A stretch of DNA of 64,000 nt from Ponticaulis sp. (GCA_002692725.1 NZLU01000023.1:434001-498000), one strand, 5' to 3'. Numbered from the stretch's first letter, positions 42,469-51,803 are shown. The notes: a model not told the origin generated them from the sequence alone. Numbers and translations are program-made.

Positions 42469-44433
42469 ATGACCAAAGCTGCTACCCAGGAACAGGAAAC
42501 GGAAACCGAAAACCAGGACGGCCCGATTCTTGACCTGAATAACGCCAGCGTCAAAAAATTCATCAAGAAGGCCAAAACCCGCGGCTACATCACCCATGAT
42601 GAGCTGAACAAGGTTCTGCCCTCTGATGAGGTGAACCCGGACCAGATTGAGGACATCATGTCCCAGCTGTCTGAGATGGGTATCTCTGTCGTCGATTCCG
42701 AAGAAGAAGGCGAGGAAGAAACCGAGAAAAAGAACGAGCTTGCCACGGTCTCCGGCTCCAAAGCCGTCACGACGACCAAAGGCAATGCGCGCGGGTCTGA
42801 CCGAACCGACGACCCGGTGCGCATGTATCTGCGCGAAATGGGCTCGGTTGAGCTGCTCTCCCGTGAGGGTGAGATCGCGATTGCCAAGCGCATTGAGGCC
42901 GGCCGCGATGCCATGATCCGCGGTCTGTGTGAAAGCCCGCTCACCTTTGAAGCCATGATGGTCTGGCGCGAAGAGCTTGTGAACGAGACCGTTCTTCTGC
43001 GCGACATTATCGACCTTGAAGCGACTTATGGCGCGGAAAATCCGCCGCCTGAGCCGGAAGAAGAGGAAGAGGACGAAGAAGAAGAGTCCGAAAACTCCGA
43101 AGACGGAGAAGAGGGCGAAGGCGGCGAGCGCAAACGCGACGATGATGACGATGAGGATGAAGGCGCAGCCATGTCCATGTCGGCCATGGAAGCAGAATTG
43201 CGCGATGGCGTGACCACAAAGCTCGACGAAATCGCCAAGGAGTTCAAACTATTCCAGGCGCTTCAGGAAAAGCTCATCGGTCGGCGTATGGAAGGCAAAG
43301 AGCTGACCGACAAGGATCAGGAAAAGTATAACACCATCCAGAATGGGATTATCGAAAACCTGAAAACCATGCACCTCAACAATGCCCGGATCGAGGCGCT
43401 GGTTGAGCAGCTGTACGAAATCAACAAGCGCCTGATGGGCCTTGAAGGCAAGCTGATGCGTCTGGCTGATGCCCATGGCGTACCGCGCAAGGATTTCCTC
43501 GATTGCTATCTCGGCCATGAGCTCGACCCGGACTGGCAGATGAATCTGCGTGACAGGTCGAAAAAGTGGGAAAAATTCATCGCAGCGGAAAGCTCGAAAA
43601 TCGACAATCTGCGCGATGAAATTTCTGAAACGGCGCAGGAAATCGGTGTGCCCATTGATGATTTCCGCCGCATTGTTCAGACCGTGCAAAAAGGTGAGCG
43701 CGAAGCGCGGATTGCGAAGAAGGAAATGGTTGAGGCCAACCTTCGTCTCGTGATCTCGATTGCGAAGAAATACACAAACCGTGGCCTGCAATTCCTTGAT
43801 CTCATTCAGGAAGGCAATATCGGCCTGATGAAGGCGGTGGATAAGTTCGAATATCGTCGCGGGTATAAATTCTCGACCTATGCGACATGGTGGATTCGTC
43901 AGGCGATTACGCGTTCTATTGCAGACCAGGCCCGTACGATCCGTATTCCGGTGCACATGATCGAGACGATCAACAAGATCGTCCGGACCCAGCGCCAGAT
44001 GCTTCACGAGATTGGCCGTGAGCCAACGCCGGAAGAGCTGGCTGAGAAGCTCGGTCTGCCGCTGGAGAAAATCCGCAAGGTTCTGAAGATTGCCAAAGAG
44101 CCGATCTCGCTCGAAACGCCAATCGGTGATGACGAAGATTCAAACCTCGGCGACTTCATCGAGGACAAGGCGGCGCTTCTGCCGGTGGATGCGGCGATCC
44201 AGTCGAATTTGCGGGAAACCACCACCCGCGTTCTGGCGTCACTCACACCGCGAGAAGAACGGGTTCTGCGTATGCGTTTTGGTATCGGTATGAACACCGA
44301 CCACACGCTGGAAGAGGTTGGTCAGCAATTCTCGGTCACGCGTGAGCGGATCCGTCAGATCGAGGCGAAAGCTTTGAGAAAGCTCAAACATCCATCGCGG
44401 AGCCGGAAGCTGCGTAGTTTCCTGGATACCTAA
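42469..44433 (+). CDS. rpoD: RNA polymerase sigma-70 factor
   Basis: RpoD is the housekeeping sigma factor. The 654-residue protein has region 1.1 at the N-terminus, region 1.2 ([27 protein letters not shown]), a long acidic non-conserved insert (about residues 195-240, almost all Glu/Asp/Ser) as in alphaproteobacterial RpoD, region 2 ([18 protein letters not shown] and [13 protein letters not shown], which melt and read the -10 box), region 3 and region 4.2 with the helix-turn-helix [35 protein letters not shown] precedes the ATG. A GGGC/GCCC hairpin surrounds the dnaG stop just upstream, perhaps a processing site. A clear terminator follows the gene. Confidence 0.98.
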   Translation: MTKAATQEQETETENQDGPILDLNNASVKKFIKKAKTRGYITHDELNKVLPSDEVNPDQIEDIMSQLSEMGISVVDSEEEGEEETEKKNELATVSGSKAVTTTKGNARGSDRTDDPVRMYLREMGSVELLSREGEIAIAKRIEAGRDAMIRGLCESPLTFEAMMVWREELVNETVLLRDIIDLEATYGAENPPPEPEEEEEDEEEESENSEDGEEGEGGERKRDDDDDEDEGAAMSMSAMEAELRDGVTTKLDEIAKEFKLFQALQEKLIGRRMEGKELTDKDQEKYNTIQNGIIENLKTMHLNNARIEALVEQLYEINKRLMGLEGKLMRLADAHGVPRKDFLDCYLGHELDPDWQMNLRDRSKKWEKFIAAESSKIDNLRDEISETAQEIGVPIDDFRRIVQTVQKGEREARIAKKEMVEANLRLVISIAKKYTNRGLQFLDLIQEGNIGLMKAVDKFEYRRGYKFSTYATWWIRQAITRSIADQARTIRIPVHMIETINKIVRTQRQMLHEIGREPTPEELAEKLGLPLEKIRKVLKIAKEPISLETPIGDDEDSNLGDFIEDKAALLPVDAAIQSNLRETTTRVLASLTPREERVLRMRFGIGMNTDHTLEEVGQQFSVTRERIRQIEAKALRKLKHPSRSRKLRSFLDT

Positions 44434-44460
44434 TAGTCATCCCGGACATGATGCAGAATC

Positions 44461-44490
44461 AAAAGGCGGCCTCCGGGCTGCCTTTTTTTT
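44461..44490 (+). terminator. Rho-independent terminator of rpoD
   Basis: AAAAGGCGGCC and GGCTGCCTTTT pair around a TCCG loop with one G-T mismatch, and the stem runs into eight T residues (44483-44490). It lies 28 bases past the rpoD stop, in the right strand and place. Confidence 0.9.
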
Positions 44491-44657
44491 GGTTTGCTTA
44501 GGTCAAGTTAAAAAAATAGACAATTATTCTGACCGCTTAAACAACAAGCGCTCAACGTTCATCCTCTCACTGCGGGAAATGAATTGGGTTCTTGTTCTCT
44601 CATCTTGAGATTATACTCTAACTTTACGGTAATGCTGGGGATGTTCCGGGGGATGGC

Positions 44658-45653
44658 ATGAGTATTGTGAGTTATCGCCGAAACGCAAATATCGACTTTC
44701 TGAGGTTGGTTGCCGCTTTTCTTATCGTATTCTTACATGTGGGTTGGACGGGAGAGCACGCATACGATTTTTCCAACATTGTGCGGTCAGCGGCCAGGTG
44801 GTGTGTGCCGTTTTTCTTTTTGATCATTGGATATTTCTCGACTGACAAAAGCGAAATTGTCTGCTTTTCCGAAAAGACGACACTTAGAATCTTTAATATT
44901 TTTGTCGTGGCCTCGGCAATTTATTTTCCTATGCATTTCTTTCAGCATGGGCGGCATTTGGAGTTAGAATTGCTCATTAAAGGGACTTGGTTTCACCTAT
45001 GGTTCCTGGGCGCTTCATTTTTTTCATTATTTTTATTCAGGGCAATTCGAGCCGTGAACTTTTCTTTTGTTCTGCCTTATCTCTCGATACTTATTCTTGC
45101 ACTTTTTTTCGTAGCAGAAGTCTATTTTGAACAAACGGGCGTTTCATCGGCTGATGCACCGCGGGTTTTGTTTCGCCATCTATCTGCCATTTCCTTCATT
45201 TGGATCGGCGCGTGGTTGAAACTGAACTTCGAGATTGTGAAAAGGTTTGCATACGTAATTCTGATAATAGGTGTCCTTTTGTTCATTGCGGAAATCTATT
45301 TTTTCGGTCGCTTCAATTTGGAGTACGCGCGCTACCAAATGATGCCGTCAATTGTTCCAGTATGCGTCGGATTGATTTTGGTCAGTGAGCTCGTTTCCTA
45401 TCGGCTGCCTGCAAAGCTTGGCTTTGTGAGCTTTAATCTGGCCCTGCCAATCTATATCTTCCATCCGTTATTCATTGAAGGCATACGAGTTATTGAACGC
45501 CAATGGAACTGGGATCAAAGTAGGGTATTGCTGGCTCTCGAAGCTTTTGGACTCAGCTTTATTTTTTCCGTTTTCATTTGGCAGTTGATCCCCAAATTCC
45601 ATAATATTTTGAATGGAACGCTCTCCTTTGGGCGCAAAGATCAGCCAAACTGA
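44658..45653 (+). CDS. Acyltransferase 3 family membrane protein
   Basis: The 331-residue protein is a ten-helix acyltransferase-3 (OafA-like) without a C-terminal SGNH domain. Hallmarks are the opening RNANIDFLRLVAAFLIVFLHVGW with the conserved His, WCVPFFFLIIGYFST, and HLWFLGASFFSLFLFR; YIFHPLFIEG lies near the end. The protein probably transfers an acetyl or other acyl group to a surface glycan. Base composition is markedly AT-rich, like the gene at 37140-39125 and unlike its neighbours, so both may be laterally acquired. No glycan operon surrounds it. No strong ribosome site beyond GGGGGAT before ATG. Confidence 0.88.
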   Translation: MSIVSYRRNANIDFLRLVAAFLIVFLHVGWTGEHAYDFSNIVRSAARWCVPFFFLIIGYFSTDKSEIVCFSEKTTLRIFNIFVVASAIYFPMHFFQHGRHLELELLIKGTWFHLWFLGASFFSLFLFRAIRAVNFSFVLPYLSILILALFFVAEVYFEQTGVSSADAPRVLFRHLSAISFIWIGAWLKLNFEIVKRFAYVILIIGVLLFIAEIYFFGRFNLEYARYQMMPSIVPVCVGLILVSELVSYRLPAKLGFVSFNLALPIYIFHPLFIEGIRVIERQWNWDQSRVLLALEAFGLSFIFSVFIWQLIPKFHNILNGTLSFGRKDQPN

Positions 45654-45757
45654 CTCATTCAGCTGCACGTTACGGATGCGCTTTCAGATTGAAAAAAATC
45701 GCATTGACGTTTTTTCTTCTCAGGATAATCTGTTTCTTTCCTGGGGAGGAAAGTTAA

Positions 45758-46663
45758 ATGAAAACAATAAAGAACGGCGTTGCATGCGTCGTCGTGAGTC
45801 TGACCGCACCTTTGGTGGCAGGCTGCGTATCGGGCCCGTATTATGTCTATCCCGTGGGGCAGACGACGACTGTCGATGAGGCGATAGTCGCTGATTTATC
45901 TGCCGACACCGAAGACACCATTCGCACCGCGAAACCTGGCGAAATCCTCTTTGATCAGGAGGTGCAGTACGCGCGGCTGATGGTGCTTGAAAACACAGTT
46001 TTCCCGACCAGCGGGCTCGAAAATTCTATGCAGAGACGCGAAGTCTCGTTTTCAGCAGGCGATATCTATTTTGAAGCCATTGATGTCGCCGAGCAGCTCA
46101 ATGTCGTCGCATGCTCGACCAAGCAGCCCGTGCATATCATTCCGCGTCTGGCACCAGACAATTCAATGCATTTCAAGGCGTGCTTTCTGCTCGAGCCGCT
46201 GGATGATGAGATCAAACTCGACGATATTCAGGTCGCCGTAACGGATTTCACCTCGTCGCAATGGTTTTGGGTTTCGGGGAGCGTGATCAACACAGATTTC
46301 GAGGCCCCGTTTCAGGCCCTGACCTATTGGCCGATCGATCACATTTTTGATGTGAACGAGCCCGCCCGTTTCAAAGTGATGGATGGCGAACACCCAAAAA
46401 CCGGTAAAGCCACGCGTGTCGGACTTCGCTTTGTCTCGGAAGGCGATACCTTCACCTTGCAGCCAGTATACACCTCAGATGGGATTCCTGCAAACACAGA
46501 CGCAGACCCGATCGAGGTCGACCCTGAGGGCGAATTTCCGCGAACGGTCGAGTTTCGGGAAGCCAAAATCGAGCTTCTTGCGCTGACGGGGAACACGCTC
46601 GCCTATCGAGTGCTGTCCGGGTTCTCGGCGGACCGCCGATATATCATGGATCTCAATCGATAG
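45758..46663 (+). CDS. Uncharacterised lipoprotein, paralogue A
   Basis: A 301-residue lipoprotein (lipobox VAGC, Cys23) of no known family. It shares a clear pattern with the protein two genes downstream: YYVYPVGQ versus YVFPLGR near the N-terminus, TAKPGEILFDQ versus TAKSGELLFTQ, LMVLENTVFPT versus ILVLENTVEPT, VVACSTKQP versus VVACSFERP, PRLAPDN versus PRLNPGN, VNEPARF versus TNEPARF, and ELLALTG...LAYRVLSGF in both. Mature protein is beta-rich, with two cysteines that recur in the paralogue. First gene of a three-lipoprotein operon; GGGGAGGAAAG precedes the ATG. Confidence 0.75.
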   Translation: MKTIKNGVACVVVSLTAPLVAGCVSGPYYVYPVGQTTTVDEAIVADLSADTEDTIRTAKPGEILFDQEVQYARLMVLENTVFPTSGLENSMQRREVSFSAGDIYFEAIDVAEQLNVVACSTKQPVHIIPRLAPDNSMHFKACFLLEPLDDEIKLDDIQVAVTDFTSSQWFWVSGSVINTDFEAPFQALTYWPIDHIFDVNEPARFKVMDGEHPKTGKATRVGLRFVSEGDTFTLQPVYTSDGIPANTDADPIEVDPEGEFPRTVEFREAKIELLALTGNTLAYRVLSGFSADRRYIMDLNR

Positions 46664-46701
46664 GCGGCTGTTGCACAAAATAGAATAACTGGGATGAAAA
46701 C

Positions 46702-47571
46702 GTGAAAACGAAAACAGTGAATGTCGTCGCGGGCGGTAGTCTCGCTTTACTGATCGGCATGATGGCGGGCTGTGCGACTGCGCCAACCGACATTGAATTT
46801 GATGCGAGCGCCGTTGCCAAACAAGGCAATGAGTTGGGAGTGGTTTCGGGTGATGATGCGATCCTGATTGTTGCCATTGGTGCCGTCGCAAATGGCGGTG
46901 GATATGATTTCCGCCAAATCAGAGAGGATGAAGCCGGCTTTGCTGCATCACCCGTCCATCTGGGATTCGGCAGTTGGGGCATTGGCGATAAAATGCAGCG
47001 TCCGGAAGATGAAAAGTCTTCCATGTGGGTGCTGCTTGATGAAATTAATTTTCTTATCAAGAAGGTGCCAGCCGGGCGCTATGCCGCCACTTATACAAGC
47101 TGGGCGACCTTTAACGGTTACGCGTCCGGGTCGGCCTGGCTTTGTCGAGACGAAGGGGCGACGACTTTTGATATCCAACCAGGTCAGATCAATCTCGTGT
47201 CTTCAAGAGACGCCTTTCCGCCAGGTGTGATTTCACGCATCTCCGGGGGGCATTCAGACGAAGACATTCTGGCGCAATTTGATCGCACCCGAAAGAATTA
47301 TCCCGCATTGAAGGGAGAGCCTGTATTGGTGGCACCCCAATGGGAGACACGCTGGACACCTAAAGAAGGTTTCTTCGAAGACACTTGTAACTCGCTTACC
47401 GACGGATCGATGACCGTGATGCCGATTTATGTTTCGGCTGAGGACAGAGTGCCCGACGAGGCCGAGCAGGCCGCTATCGCTGCGGCACTCGCGAATATGA
47501 AAAAGCAAAGCGCGGCCGAAGGTGATGCAGTGCCCCAGTCCGTAATTACGCGCGCAGAGGACGACAAATAA
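46702..47571 (+). CDS. Uncharacterised lipoprotein, middle gene
   Basis: A 289-residue lipoprotein with lipobox MAGC (Cys24), unrelated in sequence to its two neighbours. Visible features are a glycine-rich GAVANGGGYDFRQI segment, a FLIKKVPAGRYAATYTSW motif that resembles beta-sheet carrier domains described as lipocalin-like or DUF2846-like, and a helical C-terminal tail rich in Ala/Lys. It starts with GTG 46702: an 8-bp tandem repeat TGAAAACG (46695-46702 and 46703-46710) places the obvious ATG (46694) out of frame. Ends TAATG, so its stop overlaps the next start. Function unknown; probably works with the flanking lipoproteins. Confidence 0.7.
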   Translation: MKTKTVNVVAGGSLALLIGMMAGCATAPTDIEFDASAVAKQGNELGVVSGDDAILIVAIGAVANGGGYDFRQIREDEAGFAASPVHLGFGSWGIGDKMQRPEDEKSSMWVLLDEINFLIKKVPAGRYAATYTSWATFNGYASGSAWLCRDEGATTFDIQPGQINLVSSRDAFPPGVISRISGGHSDEDILAQFDRTRKNYPALKGEPVLVAPQWETRWTPKEGFFEDTCNSLTDGSMTVMPIYVSAEDRVPDEAEQAAIAAALANMKKQSAAEGDAVPQSVITRAEDDK

Positions 47572-48485
47572 TGTTTACAAGCTTCAAAAAACGATCCGGA
47601 CTTCTCATTGTTTCCGCGCTGGGTCTCGGTCTGGGCGGATGCGGCGTCACTCCGGATTATGTCTTTCCGCTCGGGCGTAGTGCGCCGCTCGATGCGCGGT
47701 TTCTCGCCGACCCATCGGCGTCAGCTGAAGCATCACTCAAAACGGCGAAATCAGGAGAGCTTCTGTTCACCCAGGACTTTTCCAGTGCCGATATTCTGGT
47801 GCTTGAAAACACCGTAGAGCCCACGACTGATGTCAGCATGCAGGTCAGCAAACGTACGGTCGACCTGTCTGCGGGGCTCCGGTTTTATACGGCCATCAAT
47901 CTCGGACTGAAGAACAGCGTCGTCGCGTGTTCCTTTGAGCGTCCGATGTTTGTTGTTCCGCGCCTGAACCCGGGAAACACCGGGACGGCCAAAGTCTGTT
48001 TTCACCTGGATCCACTGGCCGACACTGATGGTCTGGATGCGGTCGACACCGGCGAGGTCAGCAAAACATCCTCCAGTTTCTTCGTGGTCAATGAGAACTT
48101 CGTCTTGAACCCGAATGAGTCTGGCCCCTATCGAAGCCTGATGAGCTGGGAGCCGGATCTTTTTACCTATCAGACCAACGAACCAGCCCGTTTCAGGCCT
48201 GCAACTGATGAAGAGCGCGCCGAATTCGGCAGCTCTGAGATCGGACTGCGTTACAAAGCTGAGAATGAGAAAGGCGAGCTGAGTGTGGTTTATATTTCGG
48301 CCAACCAACCGCTTGAGATCAGTGCTGAGCCTGTCACGTTTTCAGCAAGCGACTCCTTCCCCAAGATCGTGACAATCAGAGGCGCTGAGATCGAATTGCT
48401 GGCACTAACGGATGGCGTTCTGGCCTATCGGGTGCTGTCTGGTTTCACGCCTGACAAAGCCTTTATCCTCGACTTGCCTGAATAA
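47571..48485 (+). CDS. Uncharacterised lipoprotein, paralogue B
   Basis: A 304-residue lipoprotein with lipobox LGGC (Cys24). It is the paralogue of the first gene of this operon, sharing the TAKxGExLF, VLENTV, VVACS, PRLxPxN, NEPARF and ELLALT...LAYRVLSGF blocks in the same order along the whole length. The mature part is beta-rich with two cysteines in the middle (VVACS and KVCFHL), also shared. Its ATG overlaps the TAA of the middle gene (TAATG), so translation is coupled. I cannot assign a family or function. After its stop there is no clear terminator before the next gene at 48657. Confidence 0.75.
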   Translation: MFTSFKKRSGLLIVSALGLGLGGCGVTPDYVFPLGRSAPLDARFLADPSASAEASLKTAKSGELLFTQDFSSADILVLENTVEPTTDVSMQVSKRTVDLSAGLRFYTAINLGLKNSVVACSFERPMFVVPRLNPGNTGTAKVCFHLDPLADTDGLDAVDTGEVSKTSSSFFVVNENFVLNPNESGPYRSLMSWEPDLFTYQTNEPARFRPATDEERAEFGSSEIGLRYKAENEKGELSVVYISANQPLEISAEPVTFSASDSFPKIVTIRGAEIELLALTDGVLAYRVLSGFTPDKAFILDLPE

Positions 48486-48656
48486 CGGATACATCAGTTT
48501 CGACTGGCGCTGATCACACCGTCGGCGCCAGTCTGCTGTTCCTGGCGCCCTACCGGGGGAGACGTGTGGAAAAGGCCGACGTTTTCTTGTTCATTCTCTT
48601 TGAACTCAAAGTCAGGCCGAACGTTGGTCCTGTGATACAAAACACAGGAGACCATT

Positions 48657-49124
48657 ATGAAAACCATCGAAACCGGCCCGCGCATTGATGATCTGGGTAT
48701 TTCAGAATCCACACTGGCCGCCATTATTCTGAAAGCGAAGAATTTCGATGCTATGGTGCCGGAAAGCGATCCGGTCGAAAGCTCTAACGCGAGCGATGAC
48801 CGCGAGATCGACATGCTGGAAGACCAGCCCGATAACCCGGCGCGTCAGGTGTTGGAACAATCGATCAACGGGCTAAGCGACGAGCAGAAAGAGACGCTTG
48901 TCGCACTCACATGGGTTGGACGAGGCGACTATGACGTCGTAGAATGGGAAGATGCCAAAGCAAAAGCGAGCGCCCGAAAGGACAGCACGACCTCATACTA
49001 CCTCTCCGGCATTCCGCTCCTCGGTGATTATCTTGAGACCGGTGCCGCGGCGCTGGGAATACCTGTGACAGGGGCTGAAACCGAAATTCTCACCCATGAC
49101 CAGAATCTGGACCCGGTGGACTAG
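48657..49124 (+). CDS. DUF3775 family protein, copy 1
   Basis: The 155-residue protein matches DUF3775, a small family with no known activity. It opens with MKTIETGPRIDDLGISESTLAAIILKAKNF and has a central helix (QVLEQSINGLSDEQKETLVALTWVGRGDYD) and a closing SYYLSGIPLLGDYLETGAAALGI motif. Acidic overall (many Asp and Glu), no signal or membrane segment. A close paralogue lies at 53689-54132. It follows the three-lipoprotein operon in the same direction, 171 bases later; GGAGACC precedes the ATG. Confidence 0.8.
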   Translation: MKTIETGPRIDDLGISESTLAAIILKAKNFDAMVPESDPVESSNASDDREIDMLEDQPDNPARQVLEQSINGLSDEQKETLVALTWVGRGDYDVVEWEDAKAKASARKDSTTSYYLSGIPLLGDYLETGAAALGIPVTGAETEILTHDQNLDPVD

Positions 49125-49280
49125 CTTTAGGACTGGGAGCAAGCGCTTCTCGGTCAGGGCGGGTGCCAGTACTGGTGACTTGGCCTAAGCCATTAACCGG
49201 CTGCCCCAATCCTGGCTATCCCAGCGTCTTGCCAGTTTTTCTTATCGCTGGCTTACTTCCGGCAAATAGGGGGATGATTC

Positions 49281-49973
49281 ATGACCTTGAAAGTAATTGG
49301 CGCGGGATTCGGCCGCACGGGAACGGCTTCACTCAAGATGGCGCTCGAGAAACTCCTAGACGGGCCCTGCTATCATATGAGTGAAGTGCTGGGGAAACCG
49401 GGGCAGGTCGATCTCTGGCTTGATGTTGCCGCTGGCAAACCGGACTGGCCTGCGATTTTCGATGATTATGTCGCAACGGTCGATTTCCCAGCCTGCACCT
49501 ATTGGCGCGAACTCGCAGACTTTTATCCCGACGCGAAAATTGTGCTGTCCGTGCGTGATGCAGAACGCTGGTTCGACTCAACCCAGAGAACCATTTTCAG
49601 CAAGAAGATGCAGGGATATCAGGTCGGAACAAAATGGGGCGGTATGGCCAAGGCGACGATCGACGATCATCTCGGCGGTGATCTGAACGACAGAGACACT
49701 GTGATCGCAGCCTATGAAGCGCACAATGAGGCTGTGAAAGCCGCTTTCGGCCCGGACCGCCTGCTGGTTTTTGAAGCAAAAGATGGCTGGACACCGCTTT
49801 GCAGGTTTCTGGATAAACCGGTTCCGCAAGAACCCTATCCCAATATCAATTCCAGCGCCGAATTTGAGTCTGTCTGGGCCTTGTTCGACTCGCCGATAAG
49901 TGCCGCTGTCCGAAATGGGGAGGGCATTCAACAGGGACCATCCCACGAAGAGATGTTCACAAAGCCTGACTAA
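49281..49973 (+). CDS. P-loop sulfotransferase family protein
   Basis: The 230-residue protein is a sulfotransferase-fold protein of the Sulfotransfer_4 type. The PAPS-binding 5'-phosphosulfate loop is GAGFGRTGTASLKMAL, and the 3'-phosphate motif is AKIVLSVRDAERWFDSTQ, with YHMSEVLGKPGQVD and LLVFEAKDGWTPLCRFLD also conserved. Members of this group act on lipids, glycans or small metabolites, mostly unknown. Its cofactor PAPS leaves PAP, which the CysQ-like enzyme at 23473-24291 could recycle; that link is inference. Start ATG 49281 after GGGGGATGATTC. Confidence 0.85.
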   Translation: MTLKVIGAGFGRTGTASLKMALEKLLDGPCYHMSEVLGKPGQVDLWLDVAAGKPDWPAIFDDYVATVDFPACTYWRELADFYPDAKIVLSVRDAERWFDSTQRTIFSKKMQGYQVGTKWGGMAKATIDDHLGGDLNDRDTVIAAYEAHNEAVKAAFGPDRLLVFEAKDGWTPLCRFLDKPVPQEPYPNINSSAEFESVWALFDSPISAAVRNGEGIQQGPSHEEMFTKPD

Positions 49974-50042
49974 GCTGATGGAAGGCGAGATGAAGGAACA
50001 ACGCCTCGCCGAGTCGATGACAGCTATTTTTGATTGCTCGAC

Positions 50043-50513
50043 CTAAACACCGCCCGCCGGACCACCACCGTTTCCGCTGGGCGGTTTCCAGATCATCAGA
50101 GCGCCGACGACAATGAAGGTAAAGCTCAGAAGAACGCCAAGATATTTTCGAGCAAAGCGTTGGAAAGCCCCATCAATCCGAATTTCGCAGTCTTCGCCGG
50201 ACGGGCAAGGCGCGAGGAGCAGTTTGATGGTTTCGCCGCGTTGAAACTCTGACCGGTCGATTTTGCCTTCCAGTTGCTTTTGTACGGTTTCGCCTTCAAG
50301 GTTTTCATAGCGCACGATTGGATGGGCCATATCGCGGCTCTCATAGGTCGTGTATTCCGGCCGAACCAAGGCAACCATCATACCGGTCCTGGGTTCAGCC
50401 GTTTTTTCGAAAGCAATGTAATCCGATCGCGCTTCCAGCATCACTGACGAAAACGATACCCCAGCGACAACGAATACCACGCCAGCCACGCGACCGATGA
50501 TTTTGTTGAACAC
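50043..50513 (-). CDS. DUF3592 family membrane protein
   Basis: The 156-residue protein has a hydrophobic N-terminus (residues 6-26), an extracytoplasmic beta-rich domain with HPIVRYENLEGETVQKQLEG and LAPCPSGEDCEIR (a likely disulfide pair), and a second helix near residues 122-142, followed by a proline/glycine-rich tail. The pattern of strand, TAEP...YVVRYE-type block and helix at either end fits DUF3592, whose members are envelope proteins of unknown role. It lies 3 bases downstream of the metY gene end on the same strand, so the two may share a transcript, without obvious functional connection. Confidence 0.75.
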   Translation of the reverse strand: MFNKIIGRVAGVVFVVAGVSFSSVMLEARSDYIAFEKTAEPRTGMMVALVRPEYTTYESRDMAHPIVRYENLEGETVQKQLEGKIDRSEFQRGETIKLLLAPCPSGEDCEIRIDGAFQRFARKYLGVLLSFTFIVVGALMIWKPPSGNGGGPAGGV

Positions 50514-50516
50514 GCG

Positions 50517-51803
50517 CTAGCCCGCCGCGTTAAGCGCCTGATCGAGGTCGGCTTTGAGATCATCAACGCCCTCAATCCCGATGGAGAGGCGCACCGTGTC
50601 CGGCGCGGCGCCCGCTGCGATCTGTTGCTCCGGCGTGAGCTGACGGTGTGTGGTGGAGGCGGGATGGATCACCAACGACCGCGCATCCCCAAGATTGGCC
50701 ACATGGCTGAAGAGATTCAGCGATTCGACAAATTTGGTGCAGGCCTCGTATCCGCCTTTGAGGGTGACCGTGAACAAAGCGCCTGCGCCCTTTGGGCAGA
50801 TCTTCGCAGCACGTTCTTTATACGGTGAGCTGCCCAGGCCGGCATAGGTGACCGCAGATACGGCCGGATGCGTTTCAAGCCAGCTTGCCAGTGCCTTTGC
50901 GTTCGCGAGGTGCTTCTCCATGCGCAGCGGTAGGGTTTCAATGCCCATCAGCGTGTAATGCGCGCCCTGCGGGTTCATAGTCATGCCAAGATCGCGAAGG
51001 CCAACGGCGATGCCGTGGAAGGTGAAGGCCATGGGGCCGAGTGCTTCGTGGAAATTGAGGCCGTGATAGGCTGGCTCTGGCTCGGAAAGGCTCGGGAATT
51101 TATCGCTGGCGGACCAGTCAAACTTGCCGGAATCTACGACTGCGCCGCCCGTAACCGTGCCATTGCCGGTCAGATACTTGGTAAGGGAATGCACGACCAG
51201 CGTCGCGCCATGTTCGATGGGTTTGCAGAGGTATGGGGTCGCCGTGGTGTTATCGACAATCAGCGGAATGCCAGCCTCGTCGGAAATCGCCGAGATGGCG
51301 TCGAGGTCGGTGATATAGCCGCCCGGATTAGCAATGCTTTCGCAGAAGACGGCGCGAGTGTCGTCGTTGATTGCAGCTTTCACGGCATCCAGATCGTCAA
51401 AATCGACGAAGGTACAGCTCCAGCCAAAGCGTTTGATCGTGTGCGTGAACTGGGTGTAGGTGCCGCCATAAAGGCGCGTGGAGGCGACAATATTCTTGCC
51501 GGGCCCCATAAGCGGGAAGAGCGCCATGATTTGAGCCGCATGGCCGGATGAACAGCATACCGCGCCTGCGCCGCCTTCCAGCGCGGCAATCCGGTTCTGA
51601 AGTGCGCCGACGGTTGGGTTGGTCAGGCGCGAATAGATATATCCGACTTCAGCCAGATTGAAGAGCGCAGCAGCGTGGTCGGCATCGCGGAAGACATACG
51701 CTGTGGTCTGGTAAATCGGCACCTGGCGAGCACCCGTTGCCGGGTCAGGCTCTGTTCCGGCGTGAATGGCGAGTGTTCCGAAATCCTGTGGCGTATCTGT
51801 CAT
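50517..51803 (-). CDS. metY: O-acetylhomoserine sulfhydrylase
   Basis: This PLP enzyme of the Cys/Met metabolism family joins O-acetylhomoserine and sulfide to homocysteine. The 428-residue protein has the typical FGTLAIHAGTEPDPATGARQVPIYQTTAY start, YSRLTNPTVGALQNRIAALEGG, the PLP lysine in HSLTKYLTGNGT (near residue 208), and LFSHVANLGDARSLVIHPASTTH at the C-terminus. The longer, roughly 430-residue length and these motifs set it with MetY/Met17, not with cystathionine synthases. ATG 51803 follows AAGGAGGG, the best ribosome site in this region. MetA with Glu111 is 16 kb away; together they give direct sulfhydrylation. Confidence 0.93.
   Translation of the reverse strand: MTDTPQDFGTLAIHAGTEPDPATGARQVPIYQTTAYVFRDADHAAALFNLAEVGYIYSRLTNPTVGALQNRIAALEGGAGAVCCSSGHAAQIMALFPLMGPGKNIVASTRLYGGTYTQFTHTIKRFGWSCTFVDFDDLDAVKAAINDDTRAVFCESIANPGGYITDLDAISAISDEAGIPLIVDNTTATPYLCKPIEHGATLVVHSLTKYLTGNGTVTGGAVVDSGKFDWSASDKFPSLSEPEPAYHGLNFHEALGPMAFTFHGIAVGLRDLGMTMNPQGAHYTLMGIETLPLRMEKHLANAKALASWLETHPAVSAVTYAGLGSSPYKERAAKICPKGAGALFTVTLKGGYEACTKFVESLNLFSHVANLGDARSLVIHPASTTHRQLTPEQQIAAGAAPDTVRLSIGIEGVDDLKADLDQALNAAG

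Noticed and set aside
43249..44007. Minus-strand 252-codon ORF opposite rpoD
   Set aside because: Mirror frame of a highly conserved gene, no independent support.
37140..45653. Genomic island with integrase or prophage
   Set aside because: Two AT-rich genes are present, but no integrase, tRNA attachment site or phage gene, and housekeeping genes lie between them.
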